Origin: Planococcus beigongshangi
GTDB taxonomy: Bacteria > Bacillota > Bacilli > Bacillales_A > Planococcaceae
NCBI RefSeq assembly: GCF_016820495.1
Contig: NZ_JADHDU010000002.1
Location: 124,001 to 188,000 of the forward strand
Length of the DNA stretch: 64,000 nucleotides
Reading direction: 5' to 3'
Under the pieces are notes generated by a model, which was not told where the DNA came from, made no database searches, and saw only the letters and a list, made by a program, of their open reading frames with translations. Of this stretch, positions 53,920 to 60,933 are shown one piece after another. Both the position numbers and the translations under genes were made by a program. Positions within the stretch are counted from its first letter, which is position 1. Each line of letters opens with the position of its first letter.

Positions 53920-54271
53920 GATCCTTCCGCTCCTTTCAACCGTATTTATGAAAGATCTTTTTCTCGATTCTTATAATTTACTTTATTCCCTTTAATATAC
54001 TTAAGGTATATCCAAATAGCTAGATAATTCTGGAAATAGCGTCATTCGTAAAAGTGCACTTTTAGGAACGAACTCACCAGAAAGAGAAACGGTGAGGCAT
54101 CGATAGCCGGGTTAAAAGCGGAGTCAAGAAGCTCTCTGGTGGCAACTTCCAATTTGAATACGTAATCGGAAGTAAGAACCATCATTACTTGATGCCTCTC
54201 TGAGAAAGCAACTCCTCTTGGAAAACCACGGAAGTTTCCACAACATTCCTCTAAATATTGAAGATTGATGG
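53920..54271. other. Gene-free stretch with palindrome
   Basis: No gene with a ribosome site is visible. A perfect 14-bp palindrome AAAAGTGCACTTTT lies at 54050-54063; the related CTAAAAGTGCATTT occurs at 56804-56817, exactly where the SDR fragment loses homology. A minus-strand open frame of about 75 codons (54250 down to 54035) shows no recognisable domain. Confidence 0.35.
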
Positions 54272-54715
54272 TTATTCTACCTCTATCAAGAACGCATAAT
54301 TTCCATCCCCTTGATTCCAGTCGGCTCTTACATGGTATACATACCTGCCACTTTCATTAGGCGCTTTAATTTTTTCATCATTTATTTCAATAATATTTGA
54401 AGTGTTTTCATCAACCCACTGCTCTAATCTCAAGGTTTTGGGTTGATAACCGATAGGGAATTCAATTTCGATTTCCTCGTTTTTTGATACCTTAGTTGGG
54501 GTATGTGCTTCTGTCATGTCGAATGGCGTAGTATGAATGGTGTCTACACACTGTGCAAATAAAAATCCATCCCAACAATAAGATCCTTGTGTTGTAGAAA
54601 TCTCTGTCTCTGCTGCCGAAATTTTCGGAGTCGGCGGTTCTGAACGAAATGGTTTAAAAATAATTATGGCTATGATCAGAAATCCAATGACTATAAACAC
54701 CGAGCTTTTTTTCAT
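54272..54715 (-). CDS. Membrane-anchored hypothetical protein
   Basis: 147 residues with an N-terminal helix (VFIVIGFLIIAIIIF) and an external domain containing the paired-cysteine segment GSYCWDGFLFAQCVD, which could form a disulfide. ATG at 54715 has AAAGGGG 8 bases upstream. Proteins with this cysteine segment occur in Bacillales, function unknown. Confidence 0.6.
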   Translation of the reverse strand: MKKSSVFIVIGFLIIAIIIFKPFRSEPPTPKISAAETEISTTQGSYCWDGFLFAQCVDTIHTTPFDMTEAHTPTKVSKNEEIEIEFPIGYQPKTLRLEQWVDENTSNIIEINDEKIKAPNESGRYVYHVRADWNQGDGNYAFLIEVE

Positions 54716-54891
54716 TTCTTTCATCCCCTTTGCATAATAGACGTTTATATTTGTAAAAAGTAGCAATCCTTATTTTACTTTTTAACGTAACCGTCACCTA
54801 AAATGTTTGTACAAGTCCACTCTTGCAGATAATATATCTCGAAATTAAGAAACAGCACGTCTGGCATTTTAAAAATACCTCTTATATTTTA

Positions 54892-54942
54892 TTGATTAAT
54901 TGTATACAAACGTATACGATAGAAGGAGTGTTTTGTATACAA
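54892..54942 (+). promoter_or_regulatory. Promoter overlapped by three GTATAC palindromes
   Basis: TTGATT (54892-54897), 17 bases, TACGAT (54915-54920). Palindromes TTGTATACAA (54900-54909), CGTATACG (54911-54918) and TTGTATACAA (54933-54942) lie on the spacer, on the -10 and after the start site; the first two centres are 10 bases apart. The third overlaps the ribosome-site region. A dimeric repressor is implied; no regulator gene is adjacent. Confidence 0.55.
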
Positions 54943-54957
54943 GGAGGAGAAAGTGTT

Positions 54958-55260
54958 ATGGAGAATGAAGAGCAGAGGGAGCAAAATAGAGAGAAGCATC
55001 ACCGGAGTGAGGAACGCCGGAAAAAAGATCATCGCGGAGCAAAAACGTTTCGTCGAGGAAGAGCTCTTGCATTTTTAGAGAGGCTGAATAGTAAACGTTC
55101 CACATTAAAAAGGCAGTTAGAAACGCCGGAATTACAATCAATTAATCCCATTTTAGTGGGCGAACTGAAAGCAATGGAATCAGTCATTGATGAATTTGTT
55201 CAACTATTTGAGATTCATGAAGTGGATGAATCAGCAGAAGCAAGCGAAAACGAAAAATGA
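54958..55260 (+). CDS. Small charged helical protein, tightly regulated
   Basis: 100 residues. The N-terminal 40 are extremely charged (EEQREQNREKHHRSEERRKKD) and basic (RGAKTFRRGRALAFL); the remainder is helical. AAGGAGG lies 10 bases before the ATG. No family was recognised. The promoter carries three GTATAC palindromes. The broken O-methyltransferase gene follows 23 bases downstream, so the two were probably co-transcribed. Confidence 0.6.
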   Translation: MENEEQREQNREKHHRSEERRKKDHRGAKTFRRGRALAFLERLNSKRSTLKRQLETPELQSINPILVGELKAMESVIDEFVQLFEIHEVDESAEASENEK

Positions 55261-55283
55261 ATTTAAGTGAGGGAGTCTTTCCA

Positions 55284-55928
55284 ATGATAAAAGTAAACAA
55301 CTACATCGATTCGGTTTTTCACACCCAGGATGATCTTTTAGAGAAAGTTCTTCTGTCCATAAAAGAGAACGGTATGCGAGCCATGTCCGTATCGCCCTCC
55401 TCGGGAAAATTTCTGACCATGCTTGTGTCCCTGTAAGGAGGAAAAGATATCCTCGAAATCGGAGCTCTCGGAGGCTACAGCGGGATTTGTCTTGCCCGGG
55501 GATTTGGCAGAGAAGGAAAATTAACTTCACTTGAATTGGAGGAAAGCTACGCAAAGCTAGCGCATAGAAATCTGGCTGAAGCCGGCTTCGGTAATCAGGT
55601 CTCGTATATGACAGGACCCGCTTTGGAAAGCCTCGAACAATTAATCAGCGAGAACAGACGATTTGATTTTTTCTTTATCGACGCTGACAAAGAAAACTAT
55701 GAAAACTACTTGAATGCTTGCATGAAACTGGCAAGGCATGGCGCTTTAATTGTGACGGATAATGTACTTGCGAACGGCAGTGTCGCGGATGAAAGTGTGG
55801 AACCCAAACACTATACGGGAACGATGAAGAAGTTCAATGAAACTGTGGCCAACCACCCTCAATTGGAATCTCTGCTTATCCCAATTGGGGATGGAATGAC
55901 TGTTTCGAGAGTAAAAATGGAGGAATGA
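55284..55928 (+). pseudogene. O-methyltransferase (YrrM/caffeoyl-CoA OMT-like) with in-frame stop
   Basis: A 214-codon frame from a good ATG (GAGGGAG upstream) to the natural stop is interrupted only by TAA at codon 51 (55434-55436). Before the stop: YIDSVFHTQDDLLEKVL; after it: DILEIGALGGYSGICLAR (SAM motif I), FFFIDADKENY (motif with Asp pair) and VTDNVLANG. The family is small-molecule O-methyltransferases. As read, only a fragment lacking the SAM site would be made. Confidence 0.8.
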
Positions 55929-56030
55929 AAATATTTATACAGATTTAAAAATGGACAGTTGCAGAAGGAAATAGCGATAATTCCCTTATAACCGGCTTTG
56001 TCTGATTTGCTGGGGACCCTTAGAGTTTCA

Positions 56031-56075
56031 AAGGGAGAAAGGGGCTGGTTTTGCAGCATCCTCTCCCCTTTTTTA
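56031..56075 (+). terminator. Possible terminator after O-methyltransferase
   Basis: GGGAG...GGGGCTG pairs with CAGCATCC...CTCCC over an interrupted stem, followed by TTTTTT. The remaining bases to 56313 contain no gene that I recognise. Confidence 0.5.
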
Positions 56076-56313
56076 TCCAAAATATTTCTGGAAATCATTA
56101 TATATAAACCGAATTAAAATTCTAACGCCAAAGAAACTCGATAGTTTGATATAGCAAGACTCCGCTCCTTTACCTCTTCCCTACTAGAGAAAAACCTTCC
56201 TAATATAATTCCGGCATCCGTAGTTTAAGCAAAGTGGTGACGATGTAGTTATTATCCTACCTGATAAAATGTTAAAATAACTTACATCCATGTGAATAGA
56301 GGAATATGGCGCC

Positions 56314-56661
56314 ATGAGATATTGCAAAATTCGGGTTAAAAGATTCAGTAACAAGAAGCTGTATAAGAAGTTAATGCGGCTGCAGGAATTCCAACCACCG
56401 GACACTCGGTCTATTAATATCATTCTCACAGAGATCGCCCAGCGAAACCCTGAGGAGTTTGAGACGGCAAAGATCGAAGCCGAGGTGGAGAAGTCCGAAC
56501 GCCAGATCGTCAGGGAAGTAGATGAAATCCTCTATTATGAAATCAAGTATTGCGAGGACTATCTTGACAGGCCGAAACTCGAAACTGACCCCTACGAGCG
56601 CAAACTCCGAGCGGCAAAACTTAAAATGGTGCATAAAGTACTAGAACGTCGGAGAAACTAG
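56314..56661 (+). CDS. Hypothetical protein
   Basis: 115 residues, highly charged and helical (EAEVEKSERQIVREVDEIL, KLRAAKLKMVHKVLERRRN). The ribosome site is weak (GAGGAAT 11 bases before the ATG), so a later start is possible. No family was recognised. Confidence 0.45.
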   Translation: MRYCKIRVKRFSNKKLYKKLMRLQEFQPPDTRSINIILTEIAQRNPEEFETAKIEAEVEKSERQIVREVDEILYYEIKYCEDYLDRPKLETDPYERKLRAAKLKMVHKVLERRRN

Positions 56662-56742
56662 GCTAATCTTACAAAAGGCTCCTATTCTAAAAAGAGAGCC
56701 ATGACCATTCATTTCCGCTATTTCAGCAAAGGAATGATCGCA

Positions 56743-56847
56743 GTGAAACATGCACTTGTAATAGGCGGCACAGGAATGCTGGCCAACGTCTCGATCTGGC
56801 TATCTAAAAGTGCATTTATGGAAACAAAAAAAGAGACTCGTATTTAA
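56743..56847 (+). pseudogene. Short-chain dehydrogenase, N-terminal fragment
   Basis: A GTG with AAAGGAATG upstream opens KHALVIGGTGMLANVSIWLS, the nucleotide-binding start (GGTGML) of an SDR/NAD-binding protein. Homology ends abruptly after WLS, and the frame closes at 56847 inside a terminator hairpin. The rest of the enzyme is missing. Confidence 0.7.
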
Positions 56848-56858
56848 GTCTCTTCTCT
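56831..56858 (+). terminator. Hairpin terminator at SDR fragment
   Basis: AAGAGACT (56831-56838) pairs with AGTCTCTT (56847-56854), followed by CTCTT. It overlaps the fragment stop codon. Confidence 0.65.
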
Positions 56859-56944
56859 TCCGATAACCCCTCATATGTAAACATCAATTCGAAGCAGTTA
56901 AAATTCTACTCCTTATTCCGGAAAGCCATAGTTAAATAGAATAA

Positions 56945-56974
56945 AGCGCCTAAGGAGTTCCTTTCTTAGACGCC
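56945..56974 (-). terminator. Terminator of the bdb-ccdA-resA operon
   Basis: On the minus strand GGCG-T-CTAAG pairs with CTTAG-GCGCT, followed by TTATTCTATTT, about 55 bases after the resA-like stop. Confidence 0.7.
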
Positions 56975-57027
56975 ATTTGCTGTGAAACCATTCGTAAATA
57001 TAGTGGTTCCACTAAAAGAATACTCTT

Positions 57028-57579
57028 TCAAAGCTCTGCTGGTTTAATCTGTTCCATATAGCTTTGAATGTCTTCCTCCGACATTTCACCTGTAATGATC
57101 TTCTCGATTTTCCCCTCTGAATTTACTAATAGAGTAGTCGGCAACGGGCGAATATTGTAGGCTTCCATCACACTTTTGTCCTTGTCGATGATAATCGGGA
57201 ACGTTAAATTCCGCTGTTCGGCAAATTGTCTCACTTCATAATCCGACTGAGCAATGTTGACGGCCAGTATCTCCACGCCCTGATCTTTGTATACTTGGTA
57301 TTGTTTTTCCATCAGCGGAAATTCTTTCTCGCACGGTTTGCACCAAGTTCCCCAGAAGTTCACGAACACCCCTTGTCCTTTATAATCCGACAGCTGATGC
57401 CGTTCCCCGTTCAAATCAGTCAATGCAAAATCGGGTGCCATATCTCCAACCTGCAGCAAATCATTTTTCTCCTTTGTGACCCCGTTGTAGATGGTGAAGG
57501 CAATAGCTCCGACTAGGACAAGCAAGATGCTTGTCCTCATTATCAAACGATTCTTCTTTTTCTTCTTTTTAGCAGTCAT
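57028..57579 (-). CDS. resA: ResA/TlpA-like thiol-disulfide oxidoreductase
   Basis: 183 residues. A basic N-terminus and single membrane helix (residues 14-31) anchor a thioredoxin fold outside the membrane. The active site is WGTWCKPCEKEFP (Cys80, Cys83), close to ResA's CEPC. A cis-Pro lies in IRPLPTTLLV. It probably takes electrons from CcdA, encoded just upstream, to reduce disulfides. Whether its target is apocytochrome c or other proteins in this locus is unclear. Confidence 0.85.
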   Translation of the reverse strand: MTAKKKKKKNRLIMRTSILLVLVGAIAFTIYNGVTKEKNDLLQVGDMAPDFALTDLNGERHQLSDYKGQGVFVNFWGTWCKPCEKEFPLMEKQYQVYKDQGVEILAVNIAQSDYEVRQFAEQRNLTFPIIIDKDKSVMEAYNIRPLPTTLLVNSEGKIEKIITGEMSEEDIQSYMEQIKPAEL

Positions 57580-57619
57580 ATAGTGTCACACCCTTTCTAA
57601 GTATTTTAAGTCCGGTCTG

Positions 57620-58327
57620 TTAAAATCCGGTGAATCCACCCGTGAATTGCGATAGAAAAGCGATGATTTCAGTCATCATGTCAAAGTAAAGTAAAACGCC
57701 CATCAGAATCATCAGTGCTCCGCCAACTGACATGAAAAGAGCACTTCTCTTCTTCAAGAAACTCATTTTCTCAATAAATAACGACATTAAGAGAAAAGGA
57801 ATCGAAAAGCCCAGGACATAAAACAGCATGTAAAGGAGTCCACGGTCCGGGTCCGCTACTCCGAGCGCAATCACGCCCGCCAGTATTGGACCGGTACACG
57901 GCGTCCATCCAGCCGCAAAACCGATGCCGATCAGGACAGAACCGGCATATCCGGAAGGTCTTTTCTGAAATTGGATTTTTTTATCCGAAAGCAGAAAATC
58001 AAATTTCAAAACGCCTGTTAAGACCAACCCGAAAAATACCATCAAAATAGCGCCTAGTTGGCGTAAAAGGACTTGATATTCCAAGAAGAAGTTTCCGAGA
58101 AGCGAAGTTGATAAACCCAACGCTAAAAAAATGATAGAAAATCCAATTAAAAATAAAATCGTGTGAATCAACGCGGTGCTTCTCATCATTCCCTTGCCTT
58201 CTTTTAAATCATTGACCGAAACTCCGGTAATATAGGATAGAAAAGCCGGATATAACGGTAGGGCACAGGGAGAAATGAATGATAACAGTCCAGCGCCAAA
58301 CGCCAGCAATAAACTTACTTCAGCCAT
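57620..58327 (-). CDS. ccdA: Cytochrome c biogenesis / thiol reductant transporter CcdA
   Basis: 235 residues with six membrane helices. The electron-relay cysteines lie in SFISPCALPLYPA (Cys21) and AAGWTPCTGPILAG (Cys144). CcdA carries reducing equivalents from cytoplasmic thioredoxin to extracytoplasmic partners such as ResA. AAAAAGGAG precedes the ATG. It lies between bdbC and the resA-like gene in one operon. Confidence 0.92.
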   Translation of the reverse strand: MAEVSLLLAFGAGLLSFISPCALPLYPAFLSYITGVSVNDLKEGKGMMRSTALIHTILFLIGFSIIFLALGLSTSLLGNFFLEYQVLLRQLGAILMVFFGLVLTGVLKFDFLLSDKKIQFQKRPSGYAGSVLIGIGFAAGWTPCTGPILAGVIALGVADPDRGLLYMLFYVLGFSIPFLLMSLFIEKMSFLKKRSALFMSVGGALMILMGVLLYFDMMTEIIAFLSQFTGGFTGF

Positions 58328-58432
58328 AAATTGATCTCCTTTTTGGTGATTGAGTTGTATATTACCTTAACTGACCTATCGCCGCCTTTTGTAAAAAAAG
58401 ATGGACCGTAATTGATTGTCAGATGCGGTTTA

Positions 58433-58873
58433 TCAATTCACTCTTTTCTTCACGATTAAAATTAACATCGCAATACTAATTAAGAGAAAAGCAACAAGGG
58501 CAAGGAACGGAATGGTGATGAACCCCAGCCAGTTGATATATTCCGCGCTGCAGGGAACCCCACTCACACAGGGGCGAATCCCTCCAAATCCTGAAATCTT
58601 TTGCTCCATGTAATGCATGACCGAGATACTTCCCCCGATAACCGATAACGGCAGGGCATAACGGGCAATCTTCCAATCGTTCTGGAACGTCGCAATCCCT
58701 AAAATCAACACGAGCGGATACATGAAAATCCGCTGGAACCAGCAAAGGTCACACGGGATGAACCCCTTGATTTCACTGAAATACAGACTGCCGAGCGTCG
58801 CCATCAACGAGACGAACCAAGCCCCGTACAGCCAGAAGCCACTTTTATCCGAGTGTTTGTGGGTCTCTTCCAT
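58433..58873 (-). CDS. bdbC: Disulfide oxidoreductase BdbC (DsbB-like)
   Basis: 146 residues, four membrane helices. Cys41/Cys44 in PCDLCWFQRI and Cys102/Cys108 in RPCVSGVPCS are the two DsbB-type disulfides that pass electrons from BdbD to quinone. It overlaps the bdbD stop by one base, so the pair is translationally coupled. Confidence 0.92.
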   Translation of the reverse strand: MEETHKHSDKSGFWLYGAWFVSLMATLGSLYFSEIKGFIPCDLCWFQRIFMYPLVLILGIATFQNDWKIARYALPLSVIGGSISVMHYMEQKISGFGGIRPCVSGVPCSAEYINWLGFITIPFLALVAFLLISIAMLILIVKKRVN

Positions 58874-59556
58874 TAGTTTTCCTCCGCTAACGCTTCATCA
58901 ATCAGCGCTTTGATGGCATCGTAATCAAATGGATCTTCCAACGTCTGTCCATTGACGACAATTGTCGGTGTCATAGCTACCCCATGCTCTTCTACCAAAG
59001 TCTTATCCGCATCCACTTTATCCATCGTCTCTTGCTGTTCCATGTCCGCTTTCATCTGGGCTTGGTCAATGGCTGGAAATCCGGCGGCCACTTCCAGGGC
59101 TTTCTCCGGTGTCAGCCAGGCAGCATCATGATTTTCAGACGGCTGTGCCGCGAATAAGGCTTTGTGGAAGTCCCAATAGGATTCCGGGCTTTGTTCGTAA
59201 ACGGCTTCAGCTGCCAAAGAGCCCACGACCGATTCATTGCCATGGAAGAGAACATTGATATAGGAGAATTTCACATCTCCTGTGTCAACATAGTCCGCCA
59301 CCAGCTGCGGATACACCATTTCTCCCCATGCTTTACAGGACGGGCACTTGAAGTCGCCAAATTCGATGACTGTGACCGGTGCACCACTTTCTCCAAGTGT
59401 TGGCTGGCCAGTAATATCAACTCCAGCGGTTTCCACTGATGAGGTGCTTTCCTGATTTGTCAATACTACGATTGCTGCGAGAATCCCAACTGCCACTAAC
59501 GTCAGGAGAACAGCGAGCTTCATCCCCGATTGTTTCTTCTTATTGTTCTTCTTCAT
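58873..59556 (-). CDS. bdbD: Thiol-disulfide oxidoreductase BdbD (DsbA-like)
   Basis: 227 residues. A basic N-terminus and single helix (residues 12-33) export the protein; the DsbA fold has FGDFKCPSCKAWGE (Cys71, Cys74) and the cis-Pro loop VAMTPTIVVNG. It introduces disulfides into secreted proteins and is reoxidised by BdbC. GAAAGAGGG precedes the ATG. It is the first gene of the leftward operon and divergent from cadD. Confidence 0.92.
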   Translation of the reverse strand: MKKNNKKKQSGMKLAVLLTLVAVGILAAIVVLTNQESTSSVETAGVDITGQPTLGESGAPVTVIEFGDFKCPSCKAWGEMVYPQLVADYVDTGDVKFSYINVLFHGNESVVGSLAAEAVYEQSPESYWDFHKALFAAQPSENHDAAWLTPEKALEVAAGFPAIDQAQMKADMEQQETMDKVDADKTLVEEHGVAMTPTIVVNGQTLEDPFDYDAIKALIDEALAEEN

Positions 59557-59728
59557 AGTAACCCTCTTTCCTATCGTGATTTATCAATCAATTACTCGGC
59601 ATCGTTCCCACATACATTTTCTAGCATTCATAGAAATAGAATGCTTAACAGGACAAGTCCGGATTAGCTATACCAATTTTCCGATTCGCCTTGCCGCTTG
59701 TCACTCCCTGTTCATTCTAACAAGCCTG

Positions 59729-59814
59729 TTCAAATATTAAAACAATCATTTGAATGTATAATTGACAATCTAGCGAAATATTTGTACACTTGCATTAATC
59801 AAACGTTCGTTTGA
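59729..59814. promoter_or_regulatory. cadD promoter with CadC-type palindromes in divergent control region
   Basis: TTGACA (59762-59767), 17 bases, TACACT (59785-59790) is a near-consensus promoter starting near 59797. TCAAACG-TT-CGTTTGA (59799-59814) sits on the start site and has the arm length and 2-bp centre of the staphylococcal CadC operator. TTCAAAT-N12-ATTTGAA (59729-59754) lies on the bdbD side. Both could be bound by the CadC encoded downstream. Confidence 0.7.
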
Positions 59815-59840
59815 ACGTATAACTATTAGAAGGATATTAG

Positions 59841-60488
59841 TTGGCTCTAGTATCCACAAAGGAGTTGGTGGAGCTGATTACGACAATTTTTTCCGCTGTT
59901 GCAGCTTACGTTGCGACCAGCATTGATTATGTCATCATTTTGTTGATCCTGTTTTCGCAGACGATGAAAAAAGGTCAGTTAAAATCCATAGTCATCGGTC
60001 AATATTTGGGAACAGCCATATTAGTGGGTGTCAGTCTATTGGCTGCGTATGGCTTGACGCTCGTACCGACTCACTGGGTCGGCCTGCTCGGTCTCATACC
60101 GATTTATTTGGGAGTCAAGGTTTGGAAGCGAGAGGAAGAAGAGAACGACGAAGAGGATCTCCTGTCCCGCTTGTCTTCCGGCAAGTCCAATCGCTTGTTT
60201 GTCACCATAACGGTCATTACACTGGCGGCTGGCGGGGATAACATCGGTGTCTACATACCCTACTTTTCAACCTTAAATCCAAGTGAAACCGTTGTGATGC
60301 TTGTCGTCTTTGCCATTATGATCGCTATTTTGTGTTACCTCAGTTACCGTTTGGCATCCGTTAAATCGGTCTCTGAAACGATTGAAAAATGGGAACGCTG
60401 GATTGTGCCGGTTGTCTTTATCGGACTCGGCATCTTGATCATGGTGGAGAACGGGACATTCCGTTTCCTTTGGAGTCTGGTGAGCTGA
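59841..60488 (+). CDS. cadD: Cadmium resistance transporter CadD
   Basis: 215 residues with five to six membrane helices. SAVAAYVATSIDYVIIL at the N-terminus, the acidic loop KREEEENDEEDLL and ITLAAGGDNIGVYIPYFSTL are characteristic of the CadD family. It exports or binds Cd2+. TTG start with AGAAGGAT upstream. First gene of cadD-cadC-cadA. Confidence 0.93.
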   Translation: MALVSTKELVELITTIFSAVAAYVATSIDYVIILLILFSQTMKKGQLKSIVIGQYLGTAILVGVSLLAAYGLTLVPTHWVGLLGLIPIYLGVKVWKREEEENDEEDLLSRLSSGKSNRLFVTITVITLAAGGDNIGVYIPYFSTLNPSETVVMLVVFAIMIAILCYLSYRLASVKSVSETIEKWERWIVPVVFIGLGILIMVENGTFRFLWSLVS

Positions 60489-60567
60489 AGTGATTTTTCT
60501 CTTTTTCTATTCATATAGAAGAAAAGCTTGCTGCAAAAAATTAAATTGATGAAAAGGGGAAAATAAA

Positions 60568-60933
60568 ATGAGTAAAGATACGTGCGAAATTTTATGTGTG
60601 GATGAGGAAAAAGTAGAGCGAGTCCAGCAACAACTTTCGGAACAAAATCCGTTGGAAGTGGCGAAAATTTTCAAGGCATTATCTGATGATACAAGAATTA
60701 AAATTGCTTATGCCTTATCGCTGGAAGACAAACTCTGTGTCTGTGACGTCGCCAATATCATCGGCTCTTCTGTGGCGACCGCCTCCTACCACCTGCGACT
60801 GTTAAAAAATATGGGTTTGGCAAACTACCGCAAAGAAGGGAAATTGGTTTACTATTCATTGGACGATGCGCATGTGAAACACCTCGTACAAGTGGCCTTC
60901 ACCCACCAGAAGGAGGGTGTCAGCGTTGGTTGA
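60568..60933 (+). CDS. cadC: ArsR-family metal-sensing repressor CadC
   Basis: 121 residues. The winged HTH reads [18 protein letters not shown]. The metal site is complete: Cys6 and Cys10 in the N-terminal arm (DTCEILC) and Cys57/Cys59 in KLCVCDVA, one residue offset from plasmid pI258 CadC. Cd2+, Pb2+ or Zn2+ binding releases DNA. AAAAGGGG precedes the ATG. Its end overlaps the cadA start region. Confidence 0.95.
   Translation: MSKDTCEILCVDEEKVERVQQQLSEQNPLEVAKIFKALSDDTRIKIAYALSLEDKLCVCDVANIIGSSVATASYHLRLLKNMGLANYRKEGKLVYYSLDDAHVKHLVQVAFTHQKEGVSVG

Noticed and set aside
53995..54250. T-box or other riboswitch
   Set aside because: Some GGTGGCAAC-like sequence is present, but no specifier or antiterminator structure and no amino-acid gene downstream.
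59543..59740. 65-residue ORF in the cad/bdb intergenic region
   Set aside because: It overlaps the bdbD start antisense, lacks a ribosome site and shows no family features.
60917..60925. GTG start for cadA
   Set aside because: It overlaps the AAGGAGGG ribosome site that is correctly spaced for the TTG at 60926.
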